NCBI GenBank assembly: GCA_013698055.1
Contig: JACCVS010000682.1
Coordinates: forward strand, 1-5,500
DNA length: 5,500 nucleotides
Direction of reading: 5' to 3'
Source: Acidobacteriota bacterium
GTDB lineage: Bacteria; Acidobacteriota; Blastocatellia; Pyrinomonadales; Pyrinomonadaceae
A model generated the notes under the pieces. The model was not told the DNA's origin. It saw nothing but the letters and a program-made list of their open reading frames with translations, and searched no databases. Position 1 is the first letter of the stretch, and each line of letters begins with the position of its first letter. Positions 1 to 5,500 of this stretch are shown one piece after another. The translations under genes and the position numbers were made by a program.

Positions 1-92
1 TTGTGGGCGCATCCATATCAGGCTAAACTAAATGCGATACATAATCATCCTGCAACAATCAAGCGGCTGTCAAGGCAAAAGACTAAAACAAA

Positions 93-154
93 AAGATAAA
101 AATCAGGCGGAGACCATTATCTAATCAACCTGGCCTCCACCTGACTTTTATCTT
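93..154 (-). terminator. Strong intrinsic terminator of the leftward PBP gene (possibly bidirectional)
   Basis: Bases 93-116 and 131-154 form a 24-bp inverted repeat around a 14-base loop (117-130). Read as leftward RNA, all 24 positions pair: 21 Watson-Crick pairs and three G.U wobbles. Read rightward, the same three positions are A.C mismatches, so the structure fits a leftward transcript better. The leftward RNA then runs into a U-rich stretch (TTTTGTTTTAG, complement of 82-92). The stem begins about 23 bases after the stop codon of the PBP gene. The rightward side also has a T run (157-163), so it could stop a convergent transcript entering from the left edge. A function as terminator is inferred from structure. 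Confidence 0.85.
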
Positions 155-177
155 CTATTTTTTCTTTTGACTTACTT

Positions 178-1797
178 TTAGGGCTTGTTTGTCAGAACGC
201 GACGCGGCCTCTGGTTGCTGTTGGGCGCGCCTGGCTGCGTTGTAACTTCCGTTTGCCTCGACTGCGGCACGGTCATAATCACGCTCTTGACGCCATTGCC
301 GTTTGTGCGCGTTGCGCCCGTCGCGTCGTCTCCCATTCCATCCTCGCCCATTTCCGCCGCTGCCTCTTCCTTTTCCTCGTCGCTGAGTTCTGCGGCGGCA
401 TCCGGGTTGATCTTCGGACGCGGCGCGACCGGCGCGCCGGCGTAAGGCGAAACGTCCTTTCCGGGGCCGAAACGGTGCCTGAGCGATTTATAAATTTGCC
501 CCGCGACATAGGCCGGGATATGGCTGCGTCCGTCCGAGCCTTTGGCTATGACGACGATGGCCAGTTGAGGGTTCTGAACGGGAGCGTATGAAGTGAAAAG
601 GCCAAGCCATGTTCTGTCTGAGCCGATGCACGTCCCGGTTTTTCCGGCAATCGTCTGTGACGGGTCGAAAGCGCGTTTGCCGGAGCCGTAATTGACCGAC
701 CCGATCATGCCGGGAACGAGCTTCTGCAAAACTTCCTGTGGGACGTTTAGCTTGCGGCGGACGATTCTCTTAAATTGAACTTCTTCCTGCGGTGTGCGCG
801 GCAGGTGCGGAACAAGCAGGTTGCCGCCATTGCCGATGGCTGAGACGAGGTTCGCAAGCTGGATTGGCGTCACCTCGAAATCATCGCCATGCGAGCACAT
901 GCGGTTGACCGCAAACCCTGTCTTAAAGAGCGGTATGCGGCCAGGCGATTCGTTAGCGTGGTTGATGCCCGTCCGCTCTCCCAGGCCAAGTTCATGCGCG
1001 TAGTTGATTAGCCGTTCAAAACCGACGCGCCCGCCAACGTTCTGGAAATAGCCGTTGTTGGAATAAGCCATTGCGTCCGTCAAATCAATCGCGTAACGCC
1101 GATCAGAGACCGCGAGGGTCTGCACGGGATCAATCAACTTCTCCGTTAACCCGGCCAGACCTGTCATCAGCTTAATGGTCGAACAGGGCTTGAAGCCCTT
1201 CCTGAGACCCCACTCCTGATTGACGACCGTGTAGACACGCCCTGTCTTCGGGTCCATCACGACGACCGTGCCGGCGCGATGTCCCAGAGCGGCGACGGCT
1301 GCGCGTCGCACCTCAAGGTCTTCGCCCGTCGTGTCATCTTTGGCGATGTTCGCCATTACCTCGTTGCGCCTCGCCTCTTCAATCGCACGCGCGCGCGCAA
1401 TTGCCGCCTGGCGCGCAATCTCCGCTCGCCTCCTCGCTTCTGCGATTTCGCGGCGACGCTGCTCGGCTAAACGCCGCGCTTCAGCCAAACGCGCTCGCTT
1501 TGAACCAGCGCGCTCTCCGCGTTTATCTGCCTGTGTTTCTTTCCTTGCAACACGCAACTCTCCGGCAGATTTTTTGTCGCGTCGCTTATCAACGCGCGCT
1601 TCCTTACGGGCGGATTTATCATTGCCTTTGGAGGTGCGCGCTGATTCGCGCGACTTCTTAGCATTGCTGGAGGCTTTGGCCTTGGCAGCAGATCGCTTGT
1701 CTTTGGTTGAAGCGGTGCTGGTGAAAATGAAGGTGAATAAAAGGAGAAAGCTGAGCGCGATGCGCGCGGGAGACAGGGTACGCTGGGTTTGGGTCAT
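178..1797 (-). CDS. Exported penicillin-binding protein, transpeptidase domain, with long basic N-terminal spacer
   Basis: A 539-residue protein expected to cross-link peptidoglycan outside the cytoplasmic membrane by D,D-transpeptidation. The three signatures of serine penicillin-binding enzymes are present: SxxK as S206-T-I-K209, SxN as S247-N-N249, and KTG as K386-T-G388 followed by Thr. The transpeptidase domain spans about 175-440 and includes the family-like stretch EVTPIQLANLVSAIGNGG (308-325). SNN rather than SxV argues against a class D beta-lactamase. Residues 13-29 are a signal peptide or anchor; a cut after Ala29 is possible. Residues 31-150 are rich in Lys, Arg, Ala and Glu, with a likely helical or coiled-coil part at 100-147. 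No glycosyltransferase domain or usual class B dimerisation domain is seen. The tail (about 455-539) is low complexity, with an acidic patch at 467-490. The only three cysteines are C205, C301 and C390. The ATG is supported by GAGGA (complement of 1805-1809), 7 bases upstream. The substrate and exact PBP subtype are not resolved. Confidence 0.9.
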   Translation of the reverse strand: MTQTQRTLSPARIALSFLLLFTFIFTSTASTKDKRSAAKAKASSNAKKSRESARTSKGNDKSARKEARVDKRRDKKSAGELRVARKETQADKRGERAGSKRARLAEARRLAEQRRREIAEARRRAEIARQAAIARARAIEEARRNEVMANIAKDDTTGEDLEVRRAAVAALGHRAGTVVVMDPKTGRVYTVVNQEWGLRKGFKPCSTIKLMTGLAGLTEKLIDPVQTLAVSDRRYAIDLTDAMAYSNNGYFQNVGGRVGFERLINYAHELGLGERTGINHANESPGRIPLFKTGFAVNRMCSHGDDFEVTPIQLANLVSAIGNGGNLLVPHLPRTPQEEVQFKRIVRRKLNVPQEVLQKLVPGMIGSVNYGSGKRAFDPSQTIAGKTGTCIGSDRTWLGLFTSYAPVQNPQLAIVVIAKGSDGRSHIPAYVAGQIYKSLRHRFGPGKDVSPYAGAPVAPRPKINPDAAAELSDEEKEEAAAEMGEDGMGDDATGATRTNGNGVKSVIMTVPQSRQTEVTTQPGAPNSNQRPRRVLTNKP

Positions 1798-1830
1798 TGA
1801 CTGGTCCTCGCAGTTAAAAAAAATTTCAGG

Positions 1831-1845
1831 GGTTAACCTCGCGAG
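1831..1845. repeat. Two abutting palindromes in the PBP leader
   Basis: GGTTAACC (1831-1838) and CTCGCGAG (1838-1845) are perfect 8-bp palindromes that share one base. TAAC (1834-1837) and GTTA (1845-1848) add a further short inverted match. The site lies 34-48 bp upstream of the PBP start codon, in a position where an operator or leader structure could act. The sequence is seen directly; any regulatory role is a guess. Confidence 0.3.
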
Positions 1846-1949
1846 TTAGGGTCTCGAACGCGAACACGAACGAATGCCTAACGTTGACGTAACTAATTTT
1901 TCTCTGACGCTCTTAGCAGCGTCGCGCCGGGCGTCAAGTTAAAGATAAT

Positions 1950-1975
1950 TTTTGAAGTTCCGAATCTCTTCAAAA
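1950..1975. repeat. 8-bp inverted repeat, possible operator
   Basis: TTTTGAAG (1950-1957) is matched by a perfect inverted copy CTTCAAAA (1968-1975), with 10 bp between. The half-site centres are about 18 bp apart, a spacing that could suit a dimeric regulator bound to one face of the helix. It sits near the middle of the divergent region, so it could serve either gene. No regulator family can be named from this sequence. Confidence 0.3.
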
Positions 1976-1992
1976 CGTTGCTTCAACAATTT

Positions 1993-2010
1993 AAGGTTTC
2001 TGGCAACCTT
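1993..2010. repeat. 6-bp inverted repeat in the divergent region
   Basis: AAGGTT (1993-1998) and AACCTT (2005-2010) are perfect inverted copies around a 6-base loop. A similar short hairpin, GACGCT/AGCGTC, is at 1906-1911 and 1918-1923. Neither is followed by a T run in either direction, so they are not terminators. Arms of this length occur by chance, and support for function is weak. Confidence 0.2.
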
Positions 2011-2139
2011 TGCACTTTACGGGTGAGGTGGGAGAGTTCCCTTTTAGGCGGCCTCCGGGGAGTTTGCGTTGAGACCAATGCGAACTATAACATCTGAGGT
2101 GATTGAGGGCAACAGAAAATAAAGTGTACTGATATGGAC

Positions 2140-2145
2140 TATAAT
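2140..2145 (+). promoter_or_regulatory. Candidate -10 box for the kinase-regulator unit
   Basis: A perfect TATAAT lies about 88 bp upstream of the chosen kinase start. At the normal 16-18 bp spacing the upstream DNA is A-rich and shows no recognisable -35 hexamer, and there is no correctly placed extended -10 TG. Short inverted arms GGAC (2136-2139) and GTCC (2156-2159) bracket the box, which might allow repressor binding. A start near 2152 would give a leader of roughly 80 bases. The call rests on the hexamer and its location only. Confidence 0.4.
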
Positions 2146-2232
2146 GGGAGCTGATGTCCCAACGAATCAAGGCTGATTGAGCAGTTGCGGCAAACGCCTA
2201 ACAGCCTGCCTTCGTCTAAATGCCGGGAAAAT

Positions 2233-3765
2233 ATGAAAGCACTTCGGTTCACATCCAGTTTTCGCGTCCGGTTCCTCCTCGTGCTGGCTGCGCTGCTTAT
2301 CCTGACGCTTGGCACGCAGTACCTGCTGAACTTGCGCGCCGGGAGGACTAACAGGCGCTTGAGAGAGCAGCAAGAGCAGGCATTGATTGCCGGAGTGGCG
2401 CTCGGGGTCAAAGGCCTCGTCGGCAAGCCTCGTCTCGTCGAGGTAATTACGCGCGAAAACAATCCCCTCTTCGATTCAAAGACAGGTCGCGTTGCTAATG
2501 TCATCATCGTGGACAACGAATGGTTTATTTCCGACAGCCTTGATTTAGAGTTATTGAAGGTTAACGGAGAATATGCCAAGCGCCGTCTTCAAGAAGTCAC
2601 GACGCTGCCAGCGGTAATGAACCTTAACCAGTTGCCGGAAGAGGATCGAGCAAAATTTCCAAGCACGTTAACCGATCAAACCTCCGGTGTCAGCGGTGAA
2701 TCTCATGCTTTTGCCATCGAGACTGCCGATAAAGGTCGCTGGCATGTGATCGTCGTTCTCAAGTCGTTCAGGGAAGCTCCGAGTTTCTGGAACGCTCAAG
2801 CTGCCCGCCCACTCGTTTACACGCTGGGTGTTTTACTGGCGGCGACGATTGTTGCAGCAATTCTGGTCTGGCGATTTACGCGCCCGATTAAAGATTTATC
2901 AAACGCCGCACGGCGCGTCGCGGAGGGCGACTTTGATTTTCGCGTTCCCGCCGCAAACCGCTCGGACGAGATGGGTCAGCTCGCCTCGCGCTTCAACGAG
3001 ATGATCGCGCGGCTCGGCCATCTGCGTGAGGTTGAAGCGCAGCTTCATCAGGCCGAGCAATCCGCTGTCGTGGGTCGCCTGGCTTCGGCTATAGCTCATG
3101 AAATCCGAAACCCGCTCAACTACATCAATCTCACGCTCGACCACCTGCGCACGGCGTTCGCGCCCGAAGATCAAAAGAAGCGCGAAACCTTTGAGCGGCT
3201 GGCGCAGCAACTCAAGATTGAAGTCGCCCGCATCAACACGCGCATCTCGGAGTTTTTGAACTATTCGCGCCCTTCACCGCTTGAAATGCGCCCGCTCGAT
3301 TTGCGCGCGGAGGCTGAGGATGCGCTGCGGATGGTCGAGGTGAAAGCACAGGAGAGCGGCATTGAGACGCGCGTCGAGCAAACAGGCGAGATGCCGCCCG
3401 TGATTGGTGATGCTGAAGCTCTGCGGTCGGTTTTCACTAATCTCATCATCAACGGGATGCAGGCGATTGATGGCGCTGGAGGCAAATTGACCATCAGGAT
3501 TTCGTCAGTAAATTCAGGGCATAACGCTCAAATAGAAGTAACAGACACGGGACACGGCATCGCTCCCGAAGACATCTCGAAAGTTTTTGAGCCGTATTTT
3601 TCCACCAAAGACACTGGCACAGGACTCGGCCTGGCCATTGTCAAGAAAGCCGTAGACGATCACGGGGGCACGATTTCCGTTAAATCAAAGCAAGGTAGTG
3701 GAACGACGTTTACCATTACGTTACCGACATCAGAGTTAAGCGATGCGCAAAAAAGTAATCGGTGA
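2233..3765 (+). CDS. Membrane sensor histidine kinase (HAMP-HisKA-HATPase), NtrB/AtoS-like partner of the next gene
   Basis: A 510-residue kinase expected to autophosphorylate on His289 and pass the phosphate to the regulator encoded 72 bp downstream. Domains in order, numbered from the ATG at 2233: transmembrane segment about 12-34; extracytoplasmic sensor region about 35-190 with no family I recognise; transmembrane segment about 195-214; HAMP about 215-263; dimerisation/H-box with HEIRNPLN at 289-296; and an ATPase domain with N-box NLIINGMQAI (403-412), G1 DTGHGI (438-443), F-box FEPYFSTK (452-459) and G2 GTGLGLAI (462-469). All catalytic boxes look intact, so an active kinase is likely. 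An in-frame TTG at 2185 would add 16 polar residues. I prefer the ATG at 2233 because it puts a short basic N-terminus directly before the first membrane segment, although its Shine-Dalgarno is poor (GGGA at 2225-2228). The ligand is unknown. Confidence 0.92.
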   Translation: MKALRFTSSFRVRFLLVLAALLILTLGTQYLLNLRAGRTNRRLREQQEQALIAGVALGVKGLVGKPRLVEVITRENNPLFDSKTGRVANVIIVDNEWFISDSLDLELLKVNGEYAKRRLQEVTTLPAVMNLNQLPEEDRAKFPSTLTDQTSGVSGESHAFAIETADKGRWHVIVVLKSFREAPSFWNAQAARPLVYTLGVLLAATIVAAILVWRFTRPIKDLSNAARRVAEGDFDFRVPAANRSDEMGQLASRFNEMIARLGHLREVEAQLHQAEQSAVVGRLASAIAHEIRNPLNYINLTLDHLRTAFAPEDQKKRETFERLAQQLKIEVARINTRISEFLNYSRPSPLEMRPLDLRAEAEDALRMVEVKAQESGIETRVEQTGEMPPVIGDAEALRSVFTNLIINGMQAIDGAGGKLTIRISSVNSGHNAQIEVTDTGHGIAPEDISKVFEPYFSTKDTGTGLGLAIVKKAVDDHGGTISVKSKQGSGTTFTITLPTSELSDAQKSNR

Positions 3766-3776
3766 CGAGTGACAAG
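3763..3776 (+). repeat. Two 7-bp direct repeats at the kinase stop codon
   Basis: TGACGAG (3763-3769) is followed directly by TGACAAG (3770-3776). The first three bases of the first copy are the kinase stop codon. With only two copies this could be chance. It is listed because a larger set of 7-bp repeats lies 1.4 kb downstream, although with a different unit sequence. Confidence 0.3.
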
Positions 3777-3826
3777 TTGGGAACGAGCCTTTATCCTGTC
3801 AACCATTATTTACCATCCGAAGGATT

Positions 3827-3831
3827 AGGAG
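3827..3831 (+). promoter_or_regulatory. Ribosome binding site of the response regulator
   Basis: AGGAG lies 6 bases before the ATG at 3838 and fixes the start of the regulator. The 72-bp gap after the kinase shows no hairpin with a T run and no good promoter, so the two genes are probably co-transcribed while being translated independently. Confidence 0.75.
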
Positions 3832-3837
3832 ATTTGA

Positions 3838-5190
3838 ATGGCGCGGAAGACCATCCTTGTTGTTGACGATGAAAAATCGCAACGCGAAATTCTTGAAATG
3901 ATTCTGTCGGGCGAGGGCTACGACGTGACGACCGCCTCAAGCGGTGAGGCGGCGCTCAAGTTCGCCAAAGAGCATCGCTTTGATCTTGTCCTGACCGATT
4001 TGAAGATGACTGGCATGGACGGGATAGAGCTTTTGCAGCACCTGCTCGCGCAGGATTCCTCCATCATCGTCATTCTGCTGACGGCGCACGGCTCGATTGA
4101 TTCCGCGAAAGAGGCACTCCGGCGCGGCGCGTTCGACTACCTGCAAAAGCCTTATGAGCGCGACACGCTGCTTGAGACAATTCGCCGCGCCCTCAAACGG
4201 CTCGATGCGCTTGACGTTGAAATCGTCTCGTCTTCGCCGGAGATGGAAGCCGTCAAGAAGATGATTCTGAAAGTCGCGCGCTCAAGCTCGCCCGTGTTGA
4301 TTCGCGGCGAGTCGGGCACGGGCAAGGAATTAATCGCCCGCTCGATTCACAATCAATCCCCGCGCGTGGTCGAGATGTTTCAGGCCGTCAACTGCGCGGC
4401 GATTAACGAGAACCTTCTCGAATCGGAGCTGTTCGGCCACGAAAAAGGCTCTTTCACGGGCGCGCACGCCGAAAAGAAAGGTCTCTTTGAAGTCGCGGAT
4501 CGCGGCACGCTCTTTCTGGACGAAATCGGCGAGCTAGACATCGGAATGCAGGCCAAACTTTTACGCGCACTTCAAGAGCGCGAGATTCGTCGCGTCGGCG
4601 GAACTCGCACGATGAAGGTGGACGTGCGCGTCGTCGCCGCTACGAATCGTGATTTACGCGCGATGGTTGCCGATGGAAGATTCAGGGACGATCTTTATTA
4701 TCGCATCAACGTGCTGTCAGTTGATGTGCCCCCTCTACGTGAGCGGCGCGATGACATCCACGTCCTGATTGACTATTTTTTGAAGAAGCATACGCGCAAT
4801 ACCTCGCGGCTGGTTCGCGGTCTGACGCCCGAGACCAAGCGTTTGATGCTGGATTACAGTTGGCCCGGCAATGTGCGCCAACTCGAATCCGCCATTGAGC
4901 GCGCGATTCTGCTCTGCGAAGGTGATCTCATCACGGTCGAAGACTTGCCGCTCGAAGTTCGCCAGGAAGCGCGCCCCGCTGCCGAGGGAGCTTTCAAGCT
5001 GCCTTCCGAGGGTATCTCGTTTGAGGATGTCGAGCGCAGCTTGATTATTCAGGCGATGGAACAGACGGATTACAACATCACTAAATCCGCCAAGCTTCTC
5101 GGTCTGACCTTCCGCACGCTCCAGTATCGCCTCGAAAAATTCGGCATCAAAAAAGGAGATGCCCAAGAAAAAGAGGAAGAGGAAGGATAA
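3838..5190 (+). CDS. NtrC-family sigma-54-dependent response regulator
   Basis: A 450-residue activator, the usual length for NtrC/AtoC/ZraR-type proteins. The receiver domain (about 5-118) has the acidic pocket D10-D11-E12, phospho-acceptor D54, T82 and K104. The AAA+ domain (about 133-355) has Walker A GESGTGKE (157-164), the sigma-54 contact loop as GSFTGA (204-209), Walker B LFLDEI (225-230), the arginine-finger region RFRDDLYYRIN (281-291) and sensor II WPGNVRQLE (342-350). A Fis-type helix-turn-helix lies at about 400-437 (NITKSAKLLGLTFRTLQYRL at 413-432). The protein ends in a charged tail (KEEEEG). Established family knowledge: phosphorylation promotes assembly of the ring that remodels sigma-54 polymerase at distant enhancers. 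The upstream kinase is the obvious partner. The loop has Ser where the GAFTGA consensus has Ala, a common and functional variant. The target genes cannot be read from this window. Confidence 0.95.
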   Translation: MARKTILVVDDEKSQREILEMILSGEGYDVTTASSGEAALKFAKEHRFDLVLTDLKMTGMDGIELLQHLLAQDSSIIVILLTAHGSIDSAKEALRRGAFDYLQKPYERDTLLETIRRALKRLDALDVEIVSSSPEMEAVKKMILKVARSSSPVLIRGESGTGKELIARSIHNQSPRVVEMFQAVNCAAINENLLESELFGHEKGSFTGAHAEKKGLFEVADRGTLFLDEIGELDIGMQAKLLRALQEREIRRVGGTRTMKVDVRVVAATNRDLRAMVADGRFRDDLYYRINVLSVDVPPLRERRDDIHVLIDYFLKKHTRNTSRLVRGLTPETKRLMLDYSWPGNVRQLESAIERAILLCEGDLITVEDLPLEVRQEARPAAEGAFKLPSEGISFEDVERSLIIQAMEQTDYNITKSAKLLGLTFRTLQYRLEKFGIKKGDAQEKEEEEG

Positions 5191-5193
5191 ATG

Positions 5194-5298
5194 CAGGAGT
5201 CAGGAGTCAGAATCCAGAATCCAGAATGAAGAGGTTGCAACCACTTCTCTTCTGATTCTCCATTCTTCTGAATCCTGAATCCTGAATTCTGGATTCTG
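5194..5298. repeat. Cluster of 7-bp repeats in two opposed blocks, hairpin-forming
   Basis: The left block (5194-5228) is five tandem heptamers: CAGGAGT twice, CAGAATC twice, CAGAATG. The right block (5268-5298) reads CTGAATC twice, CTGAATT, CTGGATT, then CTG; on the other strand these are the same CAGRATY family. The outer arms 5208-5220 and 5286-5298 are a perfect 13-bp inverted repeat, and pairing continues with few mismatches for 21 bp. The centre has a perfect palindrome GGTTGCAACC (5233-5242) with GAAGAG (5228-5233) and CTCTTC (5247-5252) around it. The element starts 3 bp after the regulator stop codon and ends 5 bp before the next start codon, so it fills almost the whole gap. It may act as a terminator or mRNA stabiliser, or be a dispersed genomic repeat; the sequence alone does not decide. 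Confidence 0.85.
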
Positions 5299-5303
5299 CT
5301 TTT

Positions 5304-5500
5304 ATGGATTTGCTTTCCATCCTGGGAATGGCGTTCGGTGCAGCGTGGTCGTCCGGCATCAATCTGTATGCGACGGTTGCGGCGCTGGGCTTGATGCAGC
5401 ATTATCAATGGGCGCAATTGCCTGGCGGGTTGCAAGTTCTGGACAACTGGATCGTCATCGGTGTTGCGCTCTTTATGTATGCGGTCGAGTTTGTCGCCGA
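5304..5500 (+). CDS. DUF4126-type membrane protein, N-terminal fragment
   Basis: The first 65 codons of a gene that continues past the right edge. The translation begins MDLLSILGMAFGAAWSSGIN, followed by LYATVAALGL, and later has WIVIGVALFMYAVEFVA. I recognise this as the N-terminus of the DUF4126 family: a first hydrophobic stretch containing the small-residue SGINLYATV segment, an amphipathic linker with LPGGL, then a second membrane segment ending in VEFVA. Family members are small multi-pass membrane proteins of unknown function. No clear Shine-Dalgarno precedes the ATG, because the upstream bases are the repeat cluster plus CTTTT. A Met at codon 9 is an alternative start, but it would cut into the first membrane segment. 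The gene may depend on read-through from the regulator gene. Confidence 0.75.
   Translation, partial: MDLLSILGMAFGAAWSSGINLYATVAALGLMQHYQWAQLPGGLQVLDNWIVIGVALFMYAVEFVA

Larger units (their letters stand above)
1798..2232. other. Divergent control region between PBP gene and kinase gene
   Basis: This 435-bp stretch holds no credible gene. It must contain the 5' regions of both the leftward PBP gene and the rightward kinase gene. It is AT-richer than the coding DNA on either side. It contains the PBP Shine-Dalgarno (1805-1809), a TATAAT box (2140-2145), and inverted repeats at 1831-1845, 1906-1923, 1950-1975 and 1993-2010. Three direct hexamers CGAACR lie at 1855-1872. For the leftward direction, TTGACG (complement of 1931-1936 region) is a possible -35, but the matching -10 (TAAGAG at 16 bp) is poor, so I do not call a PBP promoter. 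A second weak rightward pair, TTGCGT (2064-2069) and TATAAC (2086-2091) with a 16-bp spacer, is also present. Confidence 0.6.

Noticed and set aside
1..99. Frame open from the left edge to a TAA at 97-99, ending in a Lys/Arg-rich tail, as a possible 3' end of a convergent gene
   Set aside because: Only 32 codons are visible, no family is recognisable, codon use is A/T-rich at third positions unlike the neighbours, and an open frame of this length is expected by chance.
1268..1849. 193-codon open frame opposite the 5' part of the PBP gene
   Set aside because: Arg/Ala/Ser-rich translation is the antisense image of the Lys/Arg/Ala-rich spacer. It has no domain, and the opposite strand carries a clear PBP.
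2001..2014. TGGCAACCTTTGCA as a sigma-54 promoter
   Set aside because: GG and GC are separated by 8 bases instead of the required 10, so the -24/-12 spacing is wrong despite the similar core sequences.
2185..2232. TTG at 2185 as the kinase start
   Set aside because: It adds 16 polar residues before an otherwise typical membrane-kinase N-terminus and lies within a possible leader hairpin, with no good Shine-Dalgarno. It remains possible but less likely than the ATG at 2233.
2139..2579. 146-codon frame antisense to the start of the kinase gene
   Set aside because: It overlaps a well-supported gene over most of its length and shows no recognisable protein features.
4447..4464. GSFTGA in place of GAFTGA as a sign of lost sigma-54 contact
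   Set aside because: Ser at this position is common in functional NtrC-family activators, and the key Phe, Thr and Gly are kept.
5191..5229. Short frame starting at the ATG directly after the regulator stop codon
   Set aside because: It encodes only about 12 residues from within the heptamer repeat and has no independent support.

Overview
The window comes from a moderately GC-rich, Gram-negative-type bacterium. It carries an exported penicillin-binding protein, a two-membrane-segment sensor kinase, an NtrC-family (sigma-54-dependent) response regulator and the start of a DUF4126 membrane protein. Short 7-bp tandem repeats in intergenic DNA and a PBP with a Cys beside the catalytic Ser make me think of Acidobacteriota (Blastocatellia-like). 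That is an impression from style, not a demonstrated placement. No mobile element, CRISPR array, rRNA or tRNA is visible.

Layout: bases 1-92 hold nothing I can assign. A strong hairpin at 93-154 lies just downstream of the PBP gene, which runs leftward (178-1797). Its three non-Watson-Crick positions become G.U pairs only in the leftward transcript, which marks it as the terminator of that gene. A 435-bp divergent intergenic region (1798-2232) follows. It is AT-richer than its flanks, has several small palindromes, and carries a TATAAT box for the rightward unit. The rightward unit is a sensor histidine kinase (2233-3765), a 72-bp gap with a good ribosome binding site, and an NtrC-type regulator (3838-5190). 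The next 113 bp are almost entirely a cluster of 7-bp repeats arranged as two opposed blocks (5194-5298). A DUF4126-type membrane protein gene starts at 5304 and runs off the right edge.

How the genes work together: the kinase should sense a signal through its roughly 160-residue extracytoplasmic domain and phosphorylate Asp54 of the regulator. The regulator would then activate sigma-54 promoters with its AAA+ domain. I find no convincing sigma-54 site in the window, so the targets are probably elsewhere. The divergent PBP gene makes an envelope-related role for the pair possible but unproven.

Most of the window is well-known gene families. The parts worth a second look are the 7-bp repeat element, the strand-specific terminator, the PBP architecture (long Arg/Lys/Ala-rich spacer, cysteines flanking two catalytic motifs, acidic tail) and the palindromes in the divergent control region. 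I do not see clear evidence of a wholly new system.
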